Positions 1 to 5,550 of a DNA stretch of 7,504 bases are shown here, in pieces. The translations under genes and the position numbers were made by a program. The notes below the pieces were generated by a model. That model made no database searches and had not been told where the DNA came from. It saw only the letters and a program-made list of their open reading frames with translations. This DNA comes from Deltaproteobacteria bacterium (lineage in GTDB: Bacteria; Myxococcota_A; SURF-8): NCBI GenBank assembly GCA_029570245.1, contig JAKQSH010000055.1:1-7504 (forward strand), written 5' to 3'. Positions within the stretch are counted from its first letter, which is position 1, and every line of letters begins with the position of its first letter.

Positions 1-1346
1 ATGCCATTCACTACGACGAGCCGCTGCTTGTGTACGATGTGCATGCCGATGATGAAGTTGCGCAGCGCATAGGAAAATTCGTATCCCGTCTGGTGGAAGA
101 CGGCGATACTATTCAGGTCGGTTACGGCAGCATCCCTGACGCCATCATGGACAATCTGCTGGACAAGAAAGACCTCGGTGTTCATACCGAGCTTATCGGC
201 GACGGTATCGTAAAGCTTATTAAAGCCGGAGTTATCAACAATTCGCGCAAGACACTTGATCGCGGCGTCTGTGTTGCATCGTTCTGCATGGGAAGTGCAG
301 AAACTTATGAATTTCTCAACGACAATCCAATGGTCAAGTTCCGTTCCATCGACTATACCAACAACCCGTTGATTATTGCGCAGCACCATAATATGTGCGC
401 CATAAACAGTACGCTTGAAATAGACCTGACCGGTCAGACTTCGGCGGAATCTCTGGGGACAACCTTTTACAGCGGCATCGGCGGACAGGCCGACTTCATG
501 CGCGGCGCGATATTGGCTCCTCACGGAAAAACGATTCTGGCCATTCAGTCAACCGCCGAGCATGGCAAGGTTTCGCGTATTGTTCCTACGCTCATGGAAG
601 GCGCAGGAGTAACGCTTAATCGCGGCGACGTTCATTATGTTGTTTCCGAATACGGAATTGCTTATCTGCATGGAAAGAACGTGCGTGAAAGAGCCATGGA
701 GCTTATTTCCATCGCTCATCCAAAGTTCAGGCCATGGCTTATCCAGGAAGCCAAAAAGCGCAATCTTATTTATAAAGACCAGGCTTTCATTCCCGGCAAA
801 CGCGGCGAATATCCTGAAGAGATCGAAACATACCGCACCACCAGGTCAGGACTTGAAATCTTCATCAGGCCGGTACGCATCAGCGACGAACCGCTTATGA
901 AAGACCTTTTTTACGATCTTTCCGACGACAGCCTGTACCGCCGCTTCATTTCGGCGCGTAAGGACATGCCGCACGAGCGTCTGCAGGAATTCGTCGTTAT
1001 CGACTACACCCGTGAAATGGTGCTGCTGGCTCTTGTGAAAGATGGTGATGTCGAAGTTCCTGCCGGTATGGGACAGTTTTCCATAGACCAGCTTTCGCAC
1101 ACCGCCGAAGTGGCGTTTGCGGTAAAAGACGAATATCAGAATCGTGGAATCGGAGCCCAGCTCCTTGATTATCTTATTTTTCTTGCCAGAAGGCAGGGTC
1201 TTTTGGGGCTTTCTGCCGAAGTTCTCGCCCGCAACAAACCCATGCTCCATTTATTCGAAAAGCGCGGGTTCTCAGTTCAGCGCGGTGAGATCGACGGCGG
1301 AGACCAGTTGTATGAGTTGAAATTAGCTCTGAAGGGTGCAACATGA
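1..1346 (+). CDS. Acetyl-CoA hydrolase/CoA-transferase with C-terminal GNAT acetyltransferase domain (5' partial)
   Basis: The reading frame is open from base 3 and encodes 447 visible residues. Residues before the GTG at 30 (AIHYDEPLLVYDVHADD) already look like family sequence, so the true start lies upstream. The first ~270 residues match the acetyl-CoA hydrolase/CoA-transferase C-terminal half: GYGSIPDAI, VHTELIGDG (the Glu at 189-191 is the presumed CoA-thioester nucleophile), SIDYTNNP, INSTLEIDLTGQ, GIGGQADFMRGA and VSEYGIAYLHG. Such cytosolic enzymes move CoA between acyl groups or hydrolyse acetyl-CoA. From about base 860 a GNAT domain follows (IRPVRISDEPLMKDLF, then the acetyl-CoA-binding motif QNRGIGAQ at 1137-1160 and NKPMLHLFEKRGF). 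This GNAT type resembles the one in Pat/PatZ lysine acetyltransferases. The stop overlaps the next start as ATGA, indicating translational coupling. Hydrolase versus transferase activity and the acyl substrate cannot be decided here. Confidence 0.9.
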   Translation, partial: AIHYDEPLLVYDVHADDEVAQRIGKFVSRLVEDGDTIQVGYGSIPDAIMDNLLDKKDLGVHTELIGDGIVKLIKAGVINNSRKTLDRGVCVASFCMGSAETYEFLNDNPMVKFRSIDYTNNPLIIAQHHNMCAINSTLEIDLTGQTSAESLGTTFYSGIGGQADFMRGAILAPHGKTILAIQSTAEHGKVSRIVPTLMEGAGVTLNRGDVHYVVSEYGIAYLHGKNVRERAMELISIAHPKFRPWLIQEAKKRNLIYKDQAFIPGKRGEYPEEIETYRTTRSGLEIFIRPVRISDEPLMKDLFYDLSDDSLYRRFISARKDMPHERLQEFVVIDYTREMVLLALVKDGDVEVPAGMGQFSIDQLSHTAEVAFAVKDEYQNRGIGAQLLDYLIFLARRQGLLGLSAEVLARNKPMLHLFEKRGFSVQRGEIDGGDQLYELKLALKGAT

Positions 1347-3466
1347 CAAAAAATCTGGAACAAATGAAGTGTCTGTTTGAGCCTCAGTCTGTAGCGCTGA
1401 TCGGTGCGTCCGGCAACCCCGGCAAGATCAGCTATAACATTCTGAGCAACATCGTCGCCAGCGGTTATAAGGGTAAAGTCTACCCCATCAACCCCAAAGG
1501 CGGCGAAATCTTCGGGTATACGGTTTATACCAAACTCGAAGATATTCCGGGGCCCGTCGATCACGCAATTATCGTGGTTCCGGCTCAGATGGTTTTCGAT
1601 TCTGTTAAGGAATGTGCCGCCAAAAAGGTGCAGGTTATTCAGATCATCACCTCCGGCTTCTCCGAGGTCGGCAACACCGAAGAAGAAAAGCAGATCGTGA
1701 AATATGCTCGTGAGCACGATATGCGCATTCTCGGTCCCAACATTTTCGGAACCTATTCGGCAACCGCTCCGATTAACTCAACTTTCGGTCCGGCAGACAT
1801 CATGCCCGGCGGCGTCGCCATTCTTACTCAGTCCGGCGCTCTGGGTGCTGCAATGATCGGCAAAACAAAAGCCGAAAACATCGGTCTGTCCACCATCGTT
1901 TCCATCGGAAACAAGGCCGATATCGACGAAGCCGATCTGCTTGAATACCTGATGTATTCCGATCAGACCAAAGTCATCTTCATGTACATCGAAGGCGTCA
2001 AGCAGGGTGATCGTCTGGTCAAGAAGCTCAAGGAAGTCACCAAGGTCAAACCTGTTATCGTGGTCAAATCCGGTCGTTCCAAGCGTGGCGCCATGGCTGC
2101 CGCTTCGCACACCGGTTCTCTGGCCGGTGCAGACGGCGTATTCGACGCCATTATGAAACAGTGTGGAGCCATTCGCGCCGAGACGGTGCAGGAATCGCTC
2201 AATTGGTGCAAGTTCCTCTCCAACACTTCTCTGCCGAAGGGACCCAACACCGTTATCGTCACCAACGGCGGCGGCATCGGTGTTCTGGCAGCCGACGCCT
2301 GCGAGAAGTATGGCGTTCCTCTGTACGACGATCTGGAAACCCTTAAAGGTATCTTCGCCGACAAGATTCCCAGCTACGGTACCACCAAGAACCCGGTTGA
2401 CATCACCGGTGGCGCGAACCCAGCCGGTTACGAAAAATGTCTGCGCGCCGCTTTCGAGAATCCGGAAGTCCATTCTGTCATCTGTCTGGGTTGCGAAACG
2501 GCAATGATCGACGTTGAAAATCTGCCAGGCATGCTCGAAAAGATTTATCACGATTATAAAGACACCAAGCCCATGTCGTTCAGCTTCTTCGGCGGCGACG
2601 CCATCGAGAAGATGGTAAGCGACCTGCGCGCCAAGGGCATCCCCATTTTCAACGAAACCTACGATTGCGTTTCGATCATGGGCGCTCTGTACAAAAACCT
2701 GCACAACATCAACGAACCCGCCGAAGACTTCAGTTTTGTCGATTCCATCAAGGTCGATGAAGTCAGAATCAACGAGATCGTCAACAAGGTCAAAGCCGAC
2801 GGACGCACATTCCTGCTGGCACACGAATCCGCCGAACTCATGCGTGCTGCAGGCGTTTCAATGCCCATCAGCAAAGTTGCTCACACCCTCGAAGAAGCCG
2901 TCGATCTGGCGACCGGCATGGGATTCCCGGTAGTTATGAAAGTCGTTTCGAAGGACATCATCCACAAGAGCGATGCCGGCGGTGTGGCGCTGAACCTCGA
3001 AAACCGCGACGAAGTGATCGACGCTTGGGAAGCGATTATGCATAATTGCAGAAAATACAATCCCAATGCCAAGATTACTGGAATCGAAGTCTGCGAGATG
3101 GTAAAATCAGGTACAGAGACTATCATCGGCGCAAGACAGGATTCTTCTTTCGGCCCGACGATAATGTTCGGACTGGGCGGCATCTATGTTGAAGTTATGA
3201 AGGACGTATCTTTTGCAGCTCTGCCGATCTCTAAGAAAGCGGCTATGAATCTGGTCGAAAGCATCAAGTCGTATCCGCTGCTGCTCGGCGTTCGCGGCGA
3301 AGCCAAAAAAGACATCAACGCGGTGCTGGAAACGATAATCAGAGTTGGCAAGGTCCTGCTGTGCTGTGATAAGATTACAGACATCGAAGTCAATCCTCTT
3401 GTTGCCTACGAAGAAGGCAACGGAGCCAAAGCAGTTGACGCAAGAATACTGCTGACAAAAGATTAA
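1343..3466 (+). CDS. Acetate--CoA ligase (ADP-forming), fused alpha-beta chain
   Basis: The 707-residue product has the usual length of one-chain NDP-forming acyl-CoA synthetases, which catalyse acyl-CoA + ADP + Pi = acid + ATP + CoA in the cytosol. Domains in order are: CoA-binding Rossmann fold at about 10-130 (SVALIGASGNPGKISYNIL, VYPINPKGGEIFGY, ILGPNIFG); two succinyl-CoA-ligase flavodoxin-like domains at about 150-440; and a C-terminal ATP-grasp domain at about 480-705. The alpha-part phosphohistidine is H256 in AAASHTGSLAG, and the second carrier histidine of the beta part is H541 in IIHKSDAGGV. Both are intact, so an active enzyme is expected. GPNIFG replaces the commoner GPNCLG. There is no C-terminal GNAT domain, unlike Pat-type relatives. 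The ATG at 1343 is chosen for the ATGA overlap and the upstream GAAGGG. Acetate is the likeliest acid, but other short or aryl acids are possible. Confidence 0.94.
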   Translation: MTKNLEQMKCLFEPQSVALIGASGNPGKISYNILSNIVASGYKGKVYPINPKGGEIFGYTVYTKLEDIPGPVDHAIIVVPAQMVFDSVKECAAKKVQVIQIITSGFSEVGNTEEEKQIVKYAREHDMRILGPNIFGTYSATAPINSTFGPADIMPGGVAILTQSGALGAAMIGKTKAENIGLSTIVSIGNKADIDEADLLEYLMYSDQTKVIFMYIEGVKQGDRLVKKLKEVTKVKPVIVVKSGRSKRGAMAAASHTGSLAGADGVFDAIMKQCGAIRAETVQESLNWCKFLSNTSLPKGPNTVIVTNGGGIGVLAADACEKYGVPLYDDLETLKGIFADKIPSYGTTKNPVDITGGANPAGYEKCLRAAFENPEVHSVICLGCETAMIDVENLPGMLEKIYHDYKDTKPMSFSFFGGDAIEKMVSDLRAKGIPIFNETYDCVSIMGALYKNLHNINEPAEDFSFVDSIKVDEVRINEIVNKVKADGRTFLLAHESAELMRAAGVSMPISKVAHTLEEAVDLATGMGFPVVMKVVSKDIIHKSDAGGVALNLENRDEVIDAWEAIMHNCRKYNPNAKITGIEVCEMVKSGTETIIGARQDSSFGPTIMFGLGGIYVEVMKDVSFAALPISKKAAMNLVESIKSYPLLLGVRGEAKKDINAVLETIIRVGKVLLCCDKITDIEVNPLVAYEEGNGAKAVDARILLTKD

Positions 3467-3479
3467 GGGAGGGGACCTT

Positions 3480-4517
3480 ATGAACAAGTTGGTAATTGCG
3501 TCTACACGTAAGAGCGCCGGAAAAACCAGTCTCATCGTCGGACTGGCCGAAAGCCTGGGAAAAACCTACGGCTACATGAAGCCTTTCGGCGACCGGCTGC
3601 TGTATCGCAAGAAGCGGCTGTGGGACTACGACGCCGCTCTGCTTACCAGCATTCTTGGCATGGATGAAAAAGCCGAGGAAATCACCATAGGCTTCGAGCA
3701 CGCCAAGCTGCGCTACATGTACGGCGAAGACGGAACTCGCGACAAGCTGGTTGAGGTCACTGAAACGGTCGGCAAAGACCGCGAGATTCTCTTCCTTGAA
3801 GGCGGTCGCGACCTCTTCTACGGCTCGTCAATCCATCTGGATGCTATCTCTGTTGCCAAACACACCGGCGCACGCATGCTGCTGGTTGTCAGCGGCAATG
3901 ACGACTCCATTGTCGATGATGTCACTTTCACCAAGAAATACATTGACCTGGCGGGAGTTGAGCTGGTCGGCGTAATTGCCAACAAGGTGCAGGACGTTTA
4001 CGACTTTGAAATGACCTACAAACCCATGATCGAAGAACTGGGCGTCAAAGTGCTGGGAATGATTCCCTACACCGAAGACATGACCCAGCTTTCGGTCGGG
4101 TTCGTTGCGGATTTCCTGCTGGCCAAGGTTATTGCAGGAGAAAACAACCTGCGCGAAAAAATCAGAACCATTCTTGTCGGCGCCATGTCCACCAACGAAA
4201 TGATGCGTGATCCTAACTTCGAGAAAGAAGGCAAGCTCATCATTACCAGTGGTGACCGCAGCGACATGATTCTGGCCGCGCTCAACAGAAACACTTCGGC
4301 TATCGTGCTTACCAACAACATCCTGCCGCCGCCGAATATTCTTCAGCGTGCAGAAGACAGCAATACTCCGCTGCTGCTGGTCAACCCCGACACCTATCAG
4401 GTCGCAAAGCAGATGGACGAACTGGAGCCTCTGCTGACCCGCGACGACAAGGGCCGCAAAGAACTGCTGGCTGAGCTGGTCAAAAAACATGTGGACGTAA
4501 AAGCTCTGGGGCTTTAA
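3480..4517 (+). CDS. Pta-N-like P-loop/DRTGG domain protein (no phosphotransacetylase catalytic domain)
   Basis: The 345-residue protein matches the N-terminal portion of long phosphate acetyltransferases. Residues 1-210 are a BioD-like P-loop NTPase: the Walker A region is S8-S17 (STRKSAGKTS), and LEGGRD around E107 corresponds to the BioD EGAGG strand. Residues about 215-325 are a DRTGG domain, with its signature seen as GDRSDM at 258-263. The PTA/PTB catalytic domain found after these modules in full-length Pta is absent and the protein ends normally, so phosphotransacetylase activity is not expected. A nucleotide- or metabolite-sensing role in acetyl-CoA/acetate flux is inferred from the position beside the ADP-forming ligase. 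The gene starts 13 bases after the ligase stop, behind a purine-rich Shine-Dalgarno sequence (GGGAGGGG, about 3468-3475), and is the last gene before the terminator. Databases may label it phosphotransacetylase family or AAA/dethiobiotin-synthase-like. Confidence 0.88.
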   Translation: MNKLVIASTRKSAGKTSLIVGLAESLGKTYGYMKPFGDRLLYRKKRLWDYDAALLTSILGMDEKAEEITIGFEHAKLRYMYGEDGTRDKLVEVTETVGKDREILFLEGGRDLFYGSSIHLDAISVAKHTGARMLLVVSGNDDSIVDDVTFTKKYIDLAGVELVGVIANKVQDVYDFEMTYKPMIEELGVKVLGMIPYTEDMTQLSVGFVADFLLAKVIAGENNLREKIRTILVGAMSTNEMMRDPNFEKEGKLIITSGDRSDMILAALNRNTSAIVLTNNILPPPNILQRAEDSNTPLLLVNPDTYQVAKQMDELEPLLTRDDKGRKELLAELVKKHVDVKALGL

Positions 4518-4546
4518 TCCTCCACCAGAAAATCATTCCTGAACAG

Positions 4547-4577
4547 AAAAGGCCATCCGCAAGGATGGCCTTTTTTT
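4547..4577 (+). terminator. Intrinsic terminator of the acetyl-CoA operon
   Basis: GGCCATCC (4551-4558) and GGATGGCC (4563-4570) form a perfect 8-bp GC-rich stem closed by a GCAA (GNRA) tetraloop. Flanking AAAA and TTTT can extend it to 12 bp. Seven T residues follow (4571-4577). It lies about 30 bases after the stop of the third gene. The A-run on the 5' side means it may also stop transcription arriving from the right. Confidence 0.95.
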
Positions 4578-4620
4578 CTGCCCGGATTTTTCTAAAAGAT
4601 TTCGCATCGGGTGATATTAA

Positions 4621-4629
4621 TGTGCAAAA
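4621..4629 (-). promoter_or_regulatory. DnaA-box-like site TTTTGCACA
   Basis: The plus strand reads TGTGCAAAA. Its complement TTTTGCACA fits TTWTNCACA exactly but differs from the strong box TTATCCACA at two positions. It is the leftmost member of the cluster. Confidence 0.45.
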
Positions 4630-4632
4630 ACC

Positions 4633-4673
4633 TGTTGAAAAATGCCGTATTCACCAGTCAGAATTGTTGAAAA
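4633..4673. repeat. Direct repeat TGTTGAAAA, two copies
   Basis: TGTTGAAAA occurs at 4633-4641 and 4665-4673, 32 bases apart. The copies sit 12 and 11 bases from the starts of the DnaA-box matches at 4621 and 4676. The complement TTTTCAACA is one base off TTWTNCACA, so these may be weak DnaA sites. Confidence 0.4.
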
Positions 4674-4675
4674 AA

Positions 4676-4684
4676 TGTGGATAA
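4676..4684 (-). promoter_or_regulatory. Perfect DnaA box TTATCCACA
   Basis: The plus strand reads TGTGGATAA, the exact complement of the high-affinity DnaA box. The following CTT is shared with the other perfect box, giving a 12-base direct repeat. TGTTGAAAA lies just to its left at 4665-4673. Confidence 0.7.
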
Positions 4685-4719
4685 CTTGCCTTCAAATTAC
4701 CAGTTGAATGTTGTAAATG

Positions 4720-4728
4720 TGTGTAAAA
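4720..4728 (-). promoter_or_regulatory. DnaA-box-like site TTTTACACA
   Basis: The plus strand reads TGTGTAAAA. Its complement fits TTWTNCACA exactly and differs from the strong box at two positions. It has the same orientation as both perfect boxes. Confidence 0.45.
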
Positions 4729-4750
4729 TCAGTTGGTTACATGTGGTCGC

Positions 4751-4793
4751 ATTGTTGGTTTATTTATTCACATTATTGATATTAAACAACAAT
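4751..4793. repeat. Imperfect inverted repeat enclosing a DnaA-box match
   Basis: ATTGTTGGTTTA (4751-4762) pairs with TAAACAACAAT (4783-4793) over 11 base pairs with one bulged G at 4758. The 20-base loop contains TTATTCACA. No T-run follows the right arm, so it is not an intrinsic terminator. It could be a binding site or a structure formed in single-stranded origin DNA. Confidence 0.5.
4764..4772 (+). promoter_or_regulatory. DnaA-box-like site TTATTCACA
   Basis: This site differs from the perfect box by one base (T for C at position 5), a position the relaxed consensus leaves free. It is the only box on the plus strand, and it lies in the loop of an imperfect inverted repeat (4751-4793). 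Confidence 0.5.
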
Positions 4794-4815
4794 TCTGCTG
4801 ATAGAGCTTGAATAC

Positions 4816-4869
4816 TGTTTTTTCATATTTTTATATATTTCAGTTTTATATGCTTATAAACATTGAATT
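4816..4869. other. AT-rich tract, candidate DNA-unwinding element
   Basis: Bases 4821-4870 contain 9 G or C in 50, far below the roughly 50% of the genes around it. The tract holds T-runs and TATATATTT / TTTTATATG stretches, and lies between the DnaA-box matches at 4764 and 4871. It encodes no credible ORF. Its role as an unwinding element is inferred from composition and position. I saw no clear DnaA-trio series. Confidence 0.45.
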
Positions 4870-4870
4870 T

Positions 4871-4879
4871 TGTGGATAA
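4871..4879 (-). promoter_or_regulatory. Perfect DnaA box TTATCCACA next to the AT-rich tract
   Basis: The plus strand reads TGTGGATAA, again followed by CTT. It abuts the right end of the most AT-rich tract in the window, the arrangement expected when a strong box loads DnaA next to an unwinding element. Confidence 0.7.
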
Positions 4880-4950
4880 CTTTTAACAAAAGCGGAACAC
4901 TCAGGGCAACAGATCATAAGTCCTGCATTAAAATCCGTTTTTTAAGGTTT

Positions 4951-5379
4951 TTATCTGCCGCGTTTACCGGCCAGCGCTGCTATGGCTCCCATGATGCATA
5001 AGCCGGCAAACCCCAGTGGCGCCAGCGGTGCCGGACGGTGCTGCTCGGCCATGGAAAGGTCGCCCAAGGCATCGAAAACGCTTTTGTCGATGCACAGCTG
5101 CGCTTCTGCAAAAAGATGATTCAGTGTGCCCAGCAGGCCCCAGGATGAGCAGGCAATCAGCAGGAATGAAATGATGCGGGCAGATGGTCCGTGCAGAAAG
5201 ATTGCAAGCAGGCATAATATGGCTGCAGAAACTCCGAAGGCTGAAGCCGCAATATGCCAGAAATCCGTCAACAGCCCGAAAAAATACAGTTCGGCTTGAA
5301 TAAGGACGATAGCAACGGATATTATGAACAAAAATATATTCCTGAGGTTGCGATCTATGTAACGGCTCATTGAATCCAT
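4951..5379 (-). CDS. Small four-helix membrane protein, unknown family
   Basis: I do not recognise a family. The 142-residue product starts MDSMSRYIDRN. Hydrophobic segments at about 15-37, 43-63, 68-90 and 119-138 suggest four membrane helices, with positive residues at both ends (RNLR, GKRGR) consistent with both termini in the cytoplasm. The loop at about 91-118 (AEAQLCIDKSVFDALGDLSMAEQHRP) would then face outside or the periplasm. The first segment has no signal-peptidase-like site. The start at 5379 is chosen over the in-frame ATG at 5436 because GGAG lies six bases before it, and because the extra 19 residues are arginine/lysine-rich with no ribosome site seen. The gene is convergent with the acetyl-CoA operon and divergent from the mosaic carbamoyltransferase gene, so a shared control region with the latter is possible. 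Confidence 0.75.
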   Translation of the reverse strand: MDSMSRYIDRNLRNIFLFIISVAIVLIQAELYFFGLLTDFWHIAASAFGVSAAILCLLAIFLHGPSARIISFLLIACSSWGLLGTLNHLFAEAQLCIDKSVFDALGDLSMAEQHRPAPLAPLGFAGLCIMGAIAALAGKRGR

Positions 5380-5385
5380 TTTTTT

Positions 5386-5389
5386 CTCC
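5386..5389 (-). promoter_or_regulatory. Shine-Dalgarno GGAG fixing the start of the membrane-protein gene
   Basis: On the minus strand GGAG is followed by six A residues and then the ATG at 5379-5377. This spacing supports that start over the upstream in-frame ATG at 5436 and the downstream ATG at 5370. Confidence 0.7.
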
Positions 5390-5489
5390 GGTTTTGCCGA
5401 TAAGCGTCCGCACCGGTTGCTTCGATGCCTTATCAAGACTAGCCTATCTTTTGAACTCTGTTAATTAAATTCCTGTTTCCTCAGATATC

Positions 5490-5518
5490 TTGCCGCTGCG
5501 CCCGCTTGCGGTTACAAT
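5490..5518 (+). promoter_or_regulatory. Candidate sigma-70-type promoter of the mosaic carbamoyltransferase gene
   Basis: A -35-like TTGCCG (5490-5495) and a -10-like TACAAT (5513-5518) are separated by 17 bases. The -10 differs from TATAAT at one position, while the -35 keeps only the leading TTG of TTGACA plus C at position 5. A start near 5525 would leave a leader of about 25 bases before the ATG. No operator was recognised in the 171-base divergent interval. Confidence 0.5.
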
Positions 5519-5539
5519 CTTTATCATTCGATTTTTACC

Positions 5540-5543
5540 GGAG
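5540..5543 (+). promoter_or_regulatory. Shine-Dalgarno GGAG of the mosaic carbamoyltransferase gene
   Basis: GGAG lies seven bases before the ATG at 5551. It supports that codon as the start of the long open frame and matches the GGAG used by the divergent membrane-protein gene. Confidence 0.7.
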
Positions 5544-5550
5544 TGTTCGC

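Larger units (their letters stand above)
4621..4882. other. Candidate replication origin or DnaA-binding region (five DnaA-box matches plus AT-rich tract)
   Basis: Within about 260 bases there are two perfect TTATCCACA boxes and three further exact matches to the relaxed consensus TTWTNCACA. An 18%-GC stretch (4821-4880) sits next to the rightmost perfect box. Both perfect boxes share the 12-mer TGTGGATAACTT. The region lies between two convergent genes, so ordinary promoter function does not explain its length or composition. It resembles a bacterial oriC: DnaA boxes plus a DNA-unwinding element. Evidence against or missing: dnaA, dnaN, gidA and parAB are not in view, and the left operon reads towards it. 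The alternative is a DnaA-titration or regulatory cluster, or a plasmid or secondary-replicon origin. Confidence 0.6.

Noticed and set aside
846..1250. Minus-strand ORF of 134 codons opposite the GNAT domain
   Set aside because: The plus-strand frame encodes a clear GNAT domain here, so the antisense frame is incidental.
30..1346. GTG at base 30 as the start of the first gene
   Set aside because: The frame is open upstream to base 3 and those residues continue the family sequence. No ribosome site precedes the GTG, so the gene is cut by the window edge.
1778..2824. Long minus-strand ORF (348 codons) opposite the ligase gene
   Set aside because: It lies wholly inside a gene with complete family motifs. 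It is a shadow frame created by codon bias, and its translation resembles no protein family.
3828..4490. Minus-strand ORF of 220 codons opposite the Pta-N/DRTGG gene
   Set aside because: It is a shadow of a well-supported gene, with no ribosome site and no recognisable motif.
4928..4946. Possible terminator after the membrane-protein gene
   Set aside because: The near-palindrome TTAAAA...TTTTAA is almost all A/T with no GC-rich stem, so it is too weak to call.
4578..4950. Small genes, tRNA, CRISPR or insertion-sequence ends in the AT-rich gap
   Set aside because: No ORF with a ribosome site, no cloverleaf, no regularly spaced repeats and no terminal inverted repeats with target duplications were seen.
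5380..5436. N-terminal extension of the membrane protein to the ATG at 5436
   Set aside because: The extension is arginine/lysine-rich and lacks a ribosome site, whereas GGAG is ideally placed for the ATG at 5379.
5436..5464. Minus-strand promoter for the membrane-protein gene (TTAACA at 5464-5459)
   Set aside because: The -35-like hexamer is good, but the base positions 16-18 away give only poor -10 matches such as TAGTCT, so no promoter is called.
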